64,000 nucleotides of DNA, taken from positions 60,077,219-60,141,218 of the forward strand of contig CM068835.1 of assembly GCA_028554795.2 (NCBI GenBank). Direction: 5' to 3'. Below are positions 7,560 through 21,261 of this stretch, piece after piece. A model generated the notes under the pieces. That model was given only the letters and a program-made list of their open reading frames with translations. It had not been told where the DNA came from and searched no databases. Every line of letters starts with the position of its first letter. Positions within the stretch are counted from its first letter, which is position 1. Origin of the DNA: Sinohyriopsis cumingii. Its lineage: Eukaryota > Mollusca > Bivalvia > Unionida > Unionidae. Made by a program: the position numbers and the translations under genes.

Positions 7560-9885
7560 TTCAAATGAACTTTTCAACCGATTACCCAATAATAGTTCAT
7601 GCAAAGGACTTTAAATAATATTTTTGATTTGAAAAAGTTGTTGCCATCTGGAATAAGAATTCCGTCAATGAAGGCCGTGGTCATAGGCCTTCCACCTGAA
7701 GGTTATGCTGCCTTGCCTTGCCCGTTTAGCCCCTCTTCAATATCGAGGTCACTAACAGTTTTTGCCAACACTCTTATGAAAGTTTGGATATGGTTCACTG
7801 ATCACCTGATTCTAATCAGTACGTAAATTAAGGCCGCAATAGTGTTATCACGTAACTGGCGACGCATACGCAAACCCTGGTATAAAGCCACCGGAGATAG
7901 ATATAAATTGACAGGACACTGGTGGGTCTGTAAGTAGACGTTCACCAAAATCTTTCCTCGTGATCTGGCTGGCCGTTATCTTCGTTGGGATCTCTTCTCT
8001 AGAAACGCGTTAGCCTCAGCTCGACACGATGCCTCAGTGATATCGTTTTCTCTCGGCGTGTCCCTAAATGAGTCAGTTTTAACAGTAGAAGAGAGCAGTC
8101 GACATGGTCTGCTCACGGAAATCGCAGGCAACAGCGTTGTGCTTTTGTGCTATGACTCGCACGCTGATTCCGGCTTGGCAGCTGACATAAGTGAGCTTAT
8201 TATGGGCTGTTTCCTTATGCCGGGTGTCAGAAAGAAAGGCACACTCGAGTAGAAAAGGTGTGGTGGTTCCTCAAACTGTTCAGCGAGCGCACAAAGCAGC
8301 TTGTGCAGATCGTACCCTTCAGGGTTGACGAAAAAATACAGGCGTGGCCAACGATATTGGAACAGTTTGGGTGTTAGTTATCAAAATCGCCGCACATATT
8401 TACACCTGGTTCACTACATGGTTGACGAAAACTAATCGTTTTTGACGCTGAGCTGAGCGTCCATCATAATAAACACATACGCGTTCAAGAAGCATGCCTG
8501 GGGATGGTTTTTTTTAAAAAATATACTTCATTTCTTCTTTTCTTTTCTTAAGTTACAGTGTTTCATCTTTGCTCGCGCTTTAGATGCGAGTGGATGGCAT
8601 GTTCTTCCGGTCACCTCATTTCGATAACAATAACAAGCGTGTATGAGTAAAGTTCACCAATGTCTATCGACGGCAGTTCCACGTCCTTGATATATTCCTG
8701 TGCAATTAGTTTAAACTCCTTTTTACCAATGCTGATAAAGCGCCAGCATCTAGACGTATACCTGGTTTGAGTCATCCTCGATGACAGTACACTGTTTTTA
8801 CTACGAGGGTTGTAAAAATGCTCAGTATCGCGCTGGAAATCAGTATGTTGCCTCGTGCCCTAGAATAGTATGAATACAGCCTCCATACTTGTCGCTAGCG
8901 AACTGAGATTAATATTCAACGTTCTGTCGTTCTTGATAAGCACTTTACTGTGACGACACCGCACGTGTAACATTGCCAACTTTTCCATGTATTGCTCACA
9001 AATCTAGCGTGGAAGATCTGCGTGGGAAAGTACGTCATACTCCAGTGCAGTGCCATATTCATGTAGCTCGTCTCTCTGTTGGTGCTGATAATCACCCTGT
9101 CATATATCAAATGTAAGTCGCCGGAAGGTCCGATGGGTAGTATTGCATATGGTCATTTAGCAGCTTGAAATCAAAGCACGAAGAATCAGCTCCAAACGCC
9201 GCGGCGATGGACGCGTCAGGCTGGGTGCCGGCTTCGGCATTCACAGCGCTGACAAGTATTCTATTAGTGTTCTCGATCTGGATACCTTGTTAGATCGCGT
9301 ATTTTTTTCTTTTTTTCCTTCAGCTAGAGATCTTTATGGACTCCCCAAACATCGACATCGTCGACCAACGTGTTTACTTTCAAGCATTATAGTGATATTT
9401 GTAACGATGGCACGACAGAGGCTTTTATTTAGCATTGTACAGTTGGCGTCACCCTGAGCTCCTCTTCAGCCAGTCAGATCAATAGTGAATGTTAACGCAG
9501 CAGTACTGAGGACAATGACACCGTTGCAGCCGAGGTAAGGAAATCCAACAATCAGATGCTGCCTGTGATATACGATTCTTCGGTTATTCGTCACAACGAT
9601 GGGGCTGTGGACGTCAGGGAGTGTAAAGTTTTTGTCCGTATTGAGATATGCTCGCGGTGCAAATGAAATTTTGCTCTGCCCCCCCCCCCCAATAAGTGAC
9701 CATAGCTACATCACCATGCTTAAAAACGGCTTTGATATGGAATATGGAAGGGTTTGGCCTCATGAGGCTTATCTATCCCACGATGCTGAAACAGCTAAAA
9801 ATATATTTGCCTCTGAAGTAAATAAGATGGAAGAATAGCCGACTGAAAACTTCTTTGGTTGATGACTGCGAGGGCCAGCAGGATG

Positions 9886-9922
<37 letters not shown>

Positions 9923-11640
9923 ATTTGGATTTTTAACGTAGCTTTAACAATGTTTCAGTCATATCGCTAGGATGTCTGCAGTGTGACAGTTATAGTGATG
10001 TTTGGCACTGGGACATCATGCCACAAGATGTCCCACCTAGTCACATTATCCTGACACCAAGCCGACCAGTCCTAACACTAACCTCTTAATAGTGAGCGCC
10101 AAGCGAAGCAGTTGTTAGTACTATTTTTGTAAGTCTTTGGTATGACTCGACCGGGAATCGAACCCACGACAACACGCATCCGTGGCGGACACTCTAACCA
10201 CTAGGCCACCGGAGCGGTCGCCAGCAGGATGGAAGCAAGATGTATCGACAGTAGACAAGAACGACTAGATGAATTTCATAAAAAGAGGGGTTTCCTGGAA
10301 AGCATAAAATCAAACTAAACTGTTTTGCAATGGACGGCGCCATCGTATCGAAGTGATGTAATATTGATTTCCACAAACAGGGAAAAACCAGTCAAAACAA
10401 GTCTTATCCCTATCCACGTTACAAGGGCATGGGTTGGTTTCGCCGGAGAGATATGCCTCATAAAGGAGCGGGTATAGCCTATAACACAGGAAAAGATCGA
10501 CTCAACATGAGAAGAGAACCCAGCCAAGATAAAAGTGCTGTCATCATATGACACAGGGATGAAATATGCGGCAGCACAAGAACCTTATGCCCCCGAATAC
10601 AATAGCTGGTCTGAATGCTGTACTTCAAAAGATTCAGGGCGAGCTTTTACAAATAACTTCTCAAAGCTTGCAGAGCTCGATAACCACATCACCCTAGAAA
10701 ATAATATGCTGACACAGGTGGATAACTACACGAGCCTATCTAATGAAGAAATAATTTTAAAAAATAGAAGGAGTCAGATCAGAAATAGCGTTCATAAAAA
10801 GGGGTGAACGGGCCAGCAGTTAAGAGGCTGCCAGAACTTACAGATAAGCCCACTTAACCAAATAAGGGAGTGTATCAGCAGAATCATCCATAAGGAAACA
10901 ACCGTAGTCAACATTCTCACCATGTTGAGGTTCATCATAGGCTTGATTGTATTTGCAGCGACAGGCGAAGGTGGCACAGCGCCAGCCACATTACCTACAC
11001 TTTAATTAAAGTTGTTAAAGAATGGGTAAAAAAAAGCACCTACAGAAGCTGACCAGGAGGCTCAAAACGATGGCGAAAACAGCGGCAGCGAATGTGCCTG
11101 GAATTATTGTGAGTATCTGTCGTTATTACTAAAAACCACCGGCAATGCCACTGACCGGCTGTCTGAAAGTCTTTTTGTGCTTGTCATGGATATTGCGTCC
11201 GCATTATTTAATATTCTGCGTAATCACTTTACCAAGTAGAGCGAACGATAGCAATCGTTCTGACGGAGGTGGCGCAAGCGTTCATTGTTGAAACCCGATG
11301 ACTATAATTCGCACGAAGAGTGTCATTCTAGTGGCATCATGGACTTTGTCCTCTTCAGACGCCTGTATTGTTTGTCCATGGTTCCAGTTTTCGCCGTTTC
11401 TTCCGACATTATAAAAGCCCACATTTTTGCTGCTTCGTTTTCTGGGGTTGTTGCATTGTGTTTTTCCTAGCATGTGATCATGGCATTTGTCCTTGTATCC
11501 TGGAAGCATTGATGTGAACGTTGGTTCCATCCCCCATGTCTTTGGTCGCCTCCTGAATATGGTCTTACACTGATTAGCCGTAAACTTGAACTCCATGACA
11601 GACGGGATAATGTAAAGTGCATGATCTAGCCCATTCCTTT
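7560..11640. other. Unassigned coding-like block, probably old virus- or transposon-derived
   Basis: This block is less AT-rich than its surroundings and has several short stretches with protein-like composition on both strands, for example 9599-9838 and 10535-10807 on plus and 11282-11596 on minus. The last has Cys, Trp and Arg spacing unlike random shadow frames. A hydrophobic stretch (MLRFIIGLIVFAATG) is encoded near 10922. I could not match any of these to a named family. A SINE has inserted into the block at 9888. The block looks heavily decayed. An ancient integrated virus or a large transposon are both possible, and chance is not excluded. Confidence 0.3.
9888..10219 (-). mobile_element. 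tRNA-derived SINE with (CA)n tail, minus strand
   Basis: Read on the minus strand it has a tRNA-like head (A box, then GGTTCGATTCCCGGTCGAG) and the family body, and ends in a (CA)n run seen as (TG)n at about 9888-9920. An exact 14-bp duplication, GCCAGCAGGATGGA, lies at 9874-9887 and 10220-10233. The microsatellite is therefore part of the insertion. A second copy is at 14841. Confidence 0.9.
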
Positions 11641-11810
11641 CATTTGGTATTGCATCCCGGTAATTAGCTATCGACTTTGGGATGTTTCGGTTAAATGCGT
11701 CTTTTGATCAATAAAAATATTGTTACCATGCGCAGCCAAAATGTTTAAAAATCTGGTTAGTACGAAATACCATTCGTGAATTTGATGCCAGTAAACCACG
11801 GCGATCTGTC

Positions 11811-11821
11811 CAGGGCCTGCG

Positions 11822-11857
<36 letters not shown>

Positions 11858-11978
11858 CTGATTTCAGGGGGCGCATTTTTTTATATTTTTTTTTTATTGT
11901 TTATAAATTTTGAAATTGATATTTTCCGGGGGGGGGGGGGCGCAAGAATCTAACCTTGCCTTGGGCGGGCCGGCCCTG
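11811..11978. mobile_element. hAT-type MITE, 168 bp
   Basis: It starts CAGGGCCTGCGC and ends GGGCCGGCCCTG, with the exact 8-bp duplication GATCTGTC at 11803-11810 and 11979-11986. The interior has a T run and a G run. It is related in its ends to the element at 5976. Confidence 0.85.
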
Positions 11979-11986
11979 GATCTGTC

Positions 11987-14840
11987 AAATGTGCACAAGA
12001 TAAACCCCAAAAACCTCCACCGCTCTAGCCAAACTAAACTTTCATATCATGTTGAGCATAGATGAGTTCTAACATTGCAAAGTTCCAGAATCCACGTGAT
12101 TTTCTGTGTGCCGCACACAATTAATGTGATTGACAATGTTGATATTACACTTGGTAGCATTGTAGGAGTTTGTATACTATTCACCACTGTCACTGTCGTT
12201 CACTCTTCACGACTGCTGTACTTGAGAATGTAATTGTAAGCCTTTGCTTGAGTGCACATGTTGGCAAACTTATTTTTATGTATCTGGAAACAAAAGTTAA
12301 AAACTTAATGAAATCTGCGTTCTTGCAGGATCTAAACTAAACACAACTGCACACCACATATATGTAGGGCACTTTAGGACAATGCTATATCAAACTAAGC
12401 TGAGTTCAAACTAATCCTCAATGATTACACGCTATATAAAGAGCAGAACCAATCAATGCAAAAGCTTGATTCAGTTGTTATCAATAAGGTTGCACAAAAA
12501 ATCCAAACTGATAGCCCATGCAAATGCTGAAGGCAAAGCAAACATGAAAATAGTCACTGGAAATTCATCAGATTGAAACAAAAGGCATATGTCAAGCACA
12601 TCACCACAACCTAATACGTACTTAATGTGCTGCTTTGCAGTATAAACCAACATGATGTCTTATCTTTCTGTTTGCATATTTTTGAGTACATTTTGGTGTA
12701 ATCACTGCAGCTTCCTCAACTTGTCTTTTTTAAAAGCACCTCATAAATTTTACAACAGTAGCCTCACATGCCACTGCCATACCTCAGAAGGGTTTTTATC
12801 TGCAACAGATGTGCATATCAGTGTTAATAGCGTTATCTTTATTTACCACTGCCAAATATCCTGCTTACAACAATATGCAGTGTGATTGTTAATAGAGACA
12901 GTGGAATAAAAGTGTCAATAATAAAACTGTACAAATGTTGCTTTGCTGATGTTATATAGGTGGCAATTTTGTATTGGTGATAGCATGGTATGCATCACTT
13001 AAATCTCCAATCAGGCCAACTCTATCTCCAAAGGCAATCTACAGCAGGCCCATCCATTGTGAAAACACAACAAAGATGGCCCAAGCAATAAGGAAGTAAA
13101 CTGGCTAGTTATTACATGGAGGACTATTTGGGATATTAAACTCTTTTGTACATCAATCTGCACTGTGTGTTACAAAAATACTGCTTAATAATCAAAACTT
13201 GCTTGCACACCAAGTGTCAATAAAACTGGGTTATATTTAATATACATGTATTGCATGTATTGTTAGAGTATGCATAATTCACTCTTCAGTAACCAGTATT
13301 TTAATGTTCTGTCTTAAACTCGCCGTGAGAAGGACTATTACATGGCCAAAATTTCAGCCAACTTGTCACAGGTGACAATAGGATCAACATGTGACAAAGA
13401 TGGTTGACACATAAAGGGGCCTAATTACTACTAGGTAAAACCTTTTAGTCATCAGCCAGACACAAGTGTTTTTCACAAAAATAACATTGTTACCACCATT
13501 TCCATAGCAAAAATATATTTTAGAAATTTGACAGACTTGGCGGGGGGTGGACTGACCTAGTTGGCACCATGGCGAACAGGTTTAAACTGATTTTATCATT
13601 GTTATGTAAACTATACTCTTACGCCAGCATAGCAATGTTAAAACTGCTTTTACTGCCTACATTCAATTAATGGTTTTGGAGTCTCAGACTTACAGACTAA
13701 ATGGCATCAACCCATACTTCAGGCATACATATTGATTTCTTTTAAATGGCAGTATGCATAAATAAGTATGGTATTCACCTGTATAAACCAAGTAGCTTAT
13801 TAGGGATGGTGGCCCAAGCAAAATACATCATTTAAAGGCACACCAGATGCAGTGGCTGGGTAGTCTCAGCTGCTCTCATAGGGTTCCAGGCAGTCTGGAA
13901 ACCAGGATGTAACGATTGCTTTGCCAAAACTCATGGTCTGTATGCACCCCAATCCCCAATAACAATGCCAACATTTCTGCTGATTGGAAATGGAGTGCAT
14001 GATATAGACAAAAAGTAATGAGCAGTGGTTAACATGTTAAGTGGACAATAATACAAGCTAAATACAGAATAGGGTATACACATTATCCAGTTTATCTCAG
14101 CCCATGGGTTATGCTCTTGCTCAATGGTTAAACAGCATAATGCTTGTGTCTTATTATTTATATATAAATTGACATCTTTGTGACTGCAGATCTGCCTTTT
14201 GTTCAGTGTACTCAGTGAGTCAATAAATCAATGTTGTGAACCCACAAAAAGGGACATGGTATTGGTTTTAAAAAACTACAGCAACACCTGGGAGGAATTT
14301 TACAGGACTAGAAAAATATGTGAAATCATGATAATATAAAGGCTGTGAGATAGTTTACAATGAGATTGTGTTCTTACATTACATAACCTTCTTAGTGAAA
14401 TGGTTCACTATTATGTTAGGTAAGGTATGTGAGTGATATTAAAGCCACTTGGGTATCTTGATATTAAAACAGTAAAATCTGAGGACTGACTGGAATTATT
14501 ATTACAAAATTTAAAACCTGATGCTGAATTACTGTCAAATTTTCCAAAATTCTATTAAGCATCTTTTTTTACAAACATTATGGAAAGATTTTTTAATTTT
14601 AATAATGACTAACATATGTAATGGTTAATTGATGTAATTTGCATAAAATTTAAAAATCTTTATTTTACATGTAAAATTTCAACAAATCCTGCTTTGTGAC
14701 AGCAGTCACACTGGATGATTGGTCAGTATCCTTTGTACAAATCTGAAGGGTCCTTGTGATGATACTGGTAAAATCCAAAAAAGCATTTTATGATAAGTTG
14801 TCCGAAAGGTTTTCTTTTATTCTTAGTAATGTATACATAT
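11987..14840. other. Intergenic, no gene seen
   Basis: AT-rich sequence. Short open frames here (for example 12652-12885 and 12471-12653 minus) have no family features and look like chance. No RNA gene or terminal repeat was recognised. Confidence 0.45.
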
Positions 14841-15155
14841 GACCACTCCTGTGGCTTAGTGGTTAAAGCTTCTGCCTCAGATGTGGGGGGTTGTGGGTTC
14901 GAGCCCAGCCAAGTCATACCAAAGACTTATAAAAATGACAAAAATAGCTGCCTTGCTAGGCGCTCAGCATTAAGAGGTTAGTGTCAGGACTAGTTGACCA
15001 GGTGTCAGGATAATGTGACTATCTGGGATATCATGCTACATGTCTGCAGCATGATACCCCAGTGCTAGACATTACTATGAACTGCCACACTGCAGACATC
15101 ACTGCGATATGACTGAAAAATTGTTAAAGCTACATTAAAAACCCAATCCACATAT
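14841..15155 (+). mobile_element. tRNA-derived SINE, CA-tail family, near full length
   Basis: The head carries GTGGCTTAGTGGTTAAAG (A box region) and GGGTTCGAGCCCAGC (B box), followed by a body with CTGCCTTGCTAGGCGCTCAG and the 3' end ATATGACTGAAAAATTGTTA plus TACATTAAAAACCCAATCC. This copy defines the orientation and length (about 310 bp) of the family seen at 9888, 21990, 26365 and 28545. Confidence 0.88.
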
Positions 15156-18100
15156 CACACATAGTAATGATAGCTATATTTATTGGCAGAGTGGCATAAT
15201 GTCTACAACCATGAAAGGTTTCCATGCCATGATATTTTTTTGCCAACTTGGCCTGAAATTACCAGTAGTAAGTATTTTTGAAGAGGTAGTTATAGGTAGC
15301 AAGTTTTGATGGTTGTACAACTCACAGCAGACACAAGACCATGCTATAAGCTCAATTAGCCGTAATGCCAGAATGTTTCAAATCTAATGAAATAGTAAGA
15401 ATGAGATAACAGAATAGTTTTAAAAGAACTTTATCACTCCAATGTAGAGTAATTTAAACAAAATTTGGCTATTTGACACCTGCAAATTAATGAAGGAAAG
15501 CAATCAGAATAATCTGTGCTCAAACTATGACTACTATTTAATAAAGCTTTCAACACCTGAACAGTGCTTTTGACATAGCAAGATACAAAGTTTATCAGTG
15601 ACAACTTTATTTTACAATTTATAATGGAGACATGGGTTAAGACAAAGTAAAACAAATTGTCACAATGAAAAAGCATGATGCTTTGCTGAACTTAGTTTTC
15701 ACACTGATAAGGGGTCATCACAACACTTAATGTATTTATAAATGCTAACCAAAAATGCTGTGCGTAATGTTTGTTCACATCAGAAACAATGACAAGTATA
15801 GGTTACCAAAAAAAGCTCAAATCATAAAGGAGATGTGAATTGTATATACAATTTTCAAACATGGGAGGTAACTACCAATGTGACAAAACCAAATTTTATA
15901 TGGGACAGCCTCTTGTCATGATTCAAACACATACCCGATTTCACAATGATGCCTGAAACAGTTCTGAAAATATTAACCAATGAAGAGTGCGACAAATGTA
16001 CAGGTCACAATTTGTAATGAACAGATGTATGTAGTGAATTCTTTCCTCATTACCAATGTGAAGTTACAAAAGTTCACAATCATGAAATATGAATTTCAAC
16101 CACTGTCAAGTTGCTGGGTAGACACTGAATTAACCAAGTTTCACTACCCTATTTTAACAGTCATTCAAGAAGAAAAAACTGCAGAAAAGGTTTTTTTTTT
16201 TTTTAAGTATGAACAACCATGACATTGGAGATCAAACCTGGACTTAGATGCATGGTTCATTTTTGTACCTCAATAAGATTTCATAATATAAAGCAGAAAA
16301 ACTTCAAATATGGACCTGTGACCTTGACATTGAGGTCAAGACCCCAAACAAGCAATGCATCAGCTCTTTTAGTTACAATATGTAAGTATACCACAATGCA
16401 TCCCTTGATTTTAAACAGTTGTTAGAGCAGAAAGGATAAGGGCAAAGGGTATTGAAAAAGAAACTACTGACCTGTGAACTTGACATTATGACAGAACTTC
16501 AGATGTGGTATACAACACACATTTTTTGATGATGTACAGTTATACCAAGAGTAATCTTTTATCTCAAATGCCTTTCAAGTTACAAAGCTGAAGTGAAAGT
16601 GTAATGGAAATGCTAAATATTCAGGTGTGACCTTGAACTTGAAAACAGGATGCCTAATGTGGTACATTACCCACCTTCTAATGATGGTAAGTATAACTGA
16701 AAATGGCTTTAACGTTATTATGCAGAATGGAAAATGTGCTGAAAAACAAGATTTTATAGGACCCTCAACCTTCTAGTATCAGTGATTAAAGTAAAACAAG
16801 TTTCATCTCTTAATCTCAAATGCATTTACAGTTATAGTAAAAAGGGGAAAGTGTCAGACAGCTGGAAGTGTGGATTATGTGTCTCCCCCCCCCCACACCA
16901 CGTTACTTCTAAAAGACATGGCACAACCAAAATGGAGAGACCTTTTAAAATGCAGATTGGACAGATTTCATTTTACACAGGACTTATTCTCAAGTCATGA
17001 TACATAAGCATACAAAGTTTAATGAAGATATCTCAAATGGCTTAAGTGATATTATGTAAACAAAAGTGGGATGGATGGATGGAAAACAACTCCAATATAT
17101 TTCCCAAACTTACTTTGCAGTGGGGGTAGGATGGGGGATTAAGAACATTATTGTCTAATTCATACTGTTAGTTAAATCCTATTGATAACAAAGTGCTGTG
17201 AATGGTATAAGCCTGCCAATCTATGAACAGTCCCTATTTTGGCACAAGCTGGATATCACTGAATGGAGATTACTGACAAACAAGCCTCAATGACCTTTAC
17301 CTTTAGTCAAGGTATGAGCCCTTGAACTAAACATTATATGCAGAAACCATTATTTTTACAGACTTGCCATAAAAAACCTTCTGACACCAAAATCTATTTC
17401 TTTCATATCCTAAATTCAAGACTTCTACAACATTTGTTAAAAGCCCATCATTCTTAGATTTAAGCATTTGTCATTTTGACCCCAAACTCAAACGGCTTTT
17501 CCTTACCTTAAACACATGCACTGCAAACTCTGGTCAATGTATGAAGTCTAGAAGTAAAGTTATTATGGAAAAAACTAGTTTGGTTCTTTCAGTCAAAGTG
17601 CCTTGGATTTTGACCTTTTGACTCAAATATCAATAAGGTTCATTTTCCCAAAGTGTAAGCCATCCACAAAACTTTGGTGATGGCATATGGTCAAGAAACT
17701 GAAACGTTTGTGAAGAAACCATTCTAAATTTATCAGCCACTGTGATTTGATTTTTGACCCTTAAATAAAATGGCTTCTTCCTTGGGCAAACTGTAAATTA
17801 TCCACAAAGTTAGTAAAGGTAGATGCTGCAAAACAAAAGTTCTTTGGAATCAAATATAAGGTTTCAGGCAGATTGACAGACAATAATTTATAACAATATA
17901 TTTTCTGTCTTTTTGCCGGTATATAAAACAATAAATTAAATTAGACTTTAATTATACTCACAACACTGATTTATCATTTAAAAAAACTCAACCAATCTAT
18001 ACAATTGTTGTTAAACAAAAATCACTGGCAATCGCCAAGATAATGGTCAGTACTGTATGGTGATATATACAACAATACATACAAAAATTCTGATGCCAGT

Positions 18101-19865
18101 GAAAATCAATAAAAGACATTTTTTGACTTTGTGAAACATTTTCAGTGGATTTCTTAATTCAATTCATTTATGACATTTATTTTGTAATAATACGAACTTA
18201 AACTGTAAGCAATACATAAGGGAAATATAAATATTTTTAAGGCAATATGTCATGAAAAACATGATTTTGTTAAAAAATTCACACTCATAGGTACATTAAG
18301 TTAGCAGACTGATTGTTACCATTTTATATTAAAATATTGTCATATTATTAGGAATTGCAGACTGTTTTAAGTTTCTATTTGATATAATTTTTTTATTTAA
18401 ATGTTGCCATATGATGGCTGGTTTTTTTGGCAATGACATATTTTTTGAATATTAATGGACAGGGAGATCAAACACTAGATAGTAATACATCTGAGGATGT
18501 TCCCAAAGTGCAAGGTATGTATATTGATGCCTATTGTATCACAACATTTGTATGACATGCAACTCTAAAATTAACAGATTCCTCTGCCACAGAAAAAGTA
18601 ACATTTCATTATCTGGCAACCATGTGGCATGTCCAAAACATAAAATATTCTCAATCATGCAAAAACTGATTTTTTGCTAAATTGATAGCAGAACTGTATA
18701 AATACAATGGAGTACTACAGCGAATCTTCCAACTGATTGATTAGTATGCAATTTTTCTAAGCATAAATAAAGGTTATTAATTTATTATCAATGAAAATAT
18801 CATGTTTATTGTCTGAGCAGTTCAACAGTTATTTGCTGTGTTAATGAAGTTTGTCTATTCCATTCTTTGCTTTCATGATGTTTCATTTGTGAAAAACATA
18901 TCAAGCAAACCCTCAGTGGCAGAATTACACATGATGTAGCAGATATCAAACTTTGTGCACCTACTTTTAATCCATAGTAAAATGGCATACCATGATTCAT
19001 AAGTTTCATGAGCAGTTCTTCTTTGTCAAAATTAATGGTAGTAAAAATTCTCAGATTTTTAAAATAAGCAGCAAAATCATAAAAACAGGTTGCAAATTTG
19101 CTACTTGCTAATATTTACTTCAAGCCATGAAACTATCTGTACAGAACACTTTATGGTTCATAAAACTATGTCTTCTATAGACTAGTCTTTTGTATACATA
19201 TAATTTGTATGTACAATTAACAATAGGTTGATAAAAAATCCATGTCTACTACAACCGATGAAATGCACTATGTAAAAGAACATTTAAAATGATGTTATAA
19301 TTCTCATAAAAAATAGTGCTTCTATTCAAATCTGAAAAGAAAGAACTTAAAAAAGTTACAACAATAATCTTTAAAATCATGTCTATGCTACAATCTCAGT
19401 TTCATAAACTAGTTTGGTGCAATTTGACTTAAGTCCAGATCTCAGATACAATGATCTTTCAGACACAGATACAAAGTCATGGTCTGCTGACCTATATATT
19501 CATATATTCACCAACTAAATTAGAGCTTTCATGTTATGAAACTGAAAAACCTTATTCAAAACATAAGTTTAGCAACAACTCTTACTAACATAAAATGCAA
19601 TTCTGCATCAGGTTGACAAAACATGAAGCTTTATCCATGTCTTTCAGATCTACTTACTACAAAAACTGATCTTGATTTCAATCCAATTGACTTTGGGGTA
19701 AATGAATAAGAAATATTAAATAACTAAACATTCTCAAATACTATGCAAAATTAGTAGTATAATATAGTTGTCAGACAACCATGCAATTAAGTTAACATAG
19801 TGAAATAATATCTTTCTGGATATCATCTTTGTTTTTATTTTTTACTTTAATGCCATTTCTCAGCT
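15156..19865. other. Intergenic, with degenerate repeat units in 16.3-17.9 kb
   Basis: AT-rich sequence. Between about 16310 and 17900 there are loose units carrying phrases such as CCTGTGACCTTGACATTGAG and TTTTGACCTTTTGACTC, with recurring CACAAAACTTTGGTGATGGC-like blocks. This resembles the degenerate dispersed repeats common in invertebrate genomes, but I cannot name it. No gene was seen. Confidence 0.4.
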
Positions 19866-19985
19866 AAAGATAGGATATACATGGCGGCCAGTATAACTGG
19901 TAAAGAAAGAATCGGGGAAAACCCAAACCCATGGGAAGCTAGTCTGCTACTGACAAACTTTCTCTCATACTCACATTAGCAGAGT
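19866..19985 (-). mobile_element. SINE fragment, CAA-tail family, minus strand
   Basis: Read on the minus strand it contains diverged family-body sequence: GCTTCCCATGGGTTTGGG, then CCCCGATTCTTTC and TACTGGCCGCCATGTATATC. It is old and incomplete at both ends. Confidence 0.6.
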
Positions 19986-20909
19986 CTGATAGTCATACCT
20001 ATGTGATTTTAGTGGCTTGCATAAACTTTAATTTTCACGACTACTTAAATCAGTGGATAAGGAAAGAGATTTTATTGTTTCCACATATGGATCACTGTTC
20101 ATTGGATCATCAAGTTTGTGACTTTCAGCAACCACGAAAATTGTCACTCACAAAAAGGAGTCAAATCACAGAAAATCTTATTATTGACTCAAGAGTACAA
20201 AACAATTTTACAGGTCAATAATGGCAACTCCTTACAGTTCTATAAAACACAAATTTTAATATAAATGAATAAAGAACTGACTATATACTCACTTTAAGTC
20301 GGATCAAACTGCAAACACCACACTATGATCTGCCATCACACAATACACTGGCAGATCAAGGTCAATGTTCCACTGATTACGCTTCACAACGGTATAGACC
20401 CAGATTTGATATGATATTCAGATTACAGTTGTATCCTACTTACATGCCAGTACTGATGGTAATTACACTCATATCTGATGCTAACATGTATTCAAATTAT
20501 TTTCCATTCAACATTTACTTTGTACAGCATAAAATAATGGGACAAATCCCAAACAAAACAAATTACTGATATAAAACAAATTACTGATACAAGCAACAAG
20601 TTTTATATATATATATATATGAAAAGCAAACAATCTGGTGTGAAAGAGAGAACAAACGTGTCCATTTGGACAAACACGAACCACGTCATATACAGGTGAT
20701 AAATAGCTGTTCGCTGTTACACTGCTGTTTTTCACACATCAAATAATTAAATTTAAACATTTTGAAAGTTAAATGTATAAATTTAAAGCTCAGGGAGACC
20801 TGATAAAACTCTCAGACTCTTCACAAAGTGACACAGTATTGTACTTGATATATTGCAAGTAAATTTCAAACTTGAATGCACAGTTAATTTTTTCACTAAC
20901 CTCTTATGA

Positions 20910-21261
20910 CTGGGGTGTCAAACTCAATCGCTCAGTGGGCCAAAACTCAAATCACACGTAAGGTTGCGGGCCGAACAGGATAAACATTCAATAAGCGAAA
21001 AATTAAACCTTTTTTAAACATTAATATAAATTAAAACAGAAAAAAGTTTTAATAATAAAAAATCATTGGCATACCCATTTTCGCTCTTATGCCAATTTGT
21101 CAGAGCTGGATGTTTGGCAAGGCTGCTAATTAGGGAATCTGATTTGCACTTTATATCGCAGGGCCATTAAAAAATATTTTTGCCTAAAATTCTCTCTCGG
21201 GCCGGATATAATTGTACGCCGGGCCTGATGTGGCCAGCGGGCCTTGAGTTTGACACGTGTG
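20910..21261. mobile_element. hAT-type MITE, 352 bp
   Basis: It starts CTGGGGTGTCAAACTCAATC and ends GGGCCTTGAGTTTGACACGT-GTG, an inverted pair of the widespread hAT type. The exact 8-bp duplication TCTTATGA lies at 20902-20909 and 21262-21269. There is no transposase inside. Confidence 0.9.

Noticed and set aside
9599-10989. Herpesvirus-type glycoprotein
   Set aside because: A hydrophobic stretch and cysteines are suggestive, but no family motif could be recognised, so it is left as an unassigned block.
14841-14915. tRNA gene
   Set aside because: The A and B boxes belong to the head of a SINE; no intact cloverleaf or acceptor stem is visible. The same applies at 24070, 27640 and 61236.
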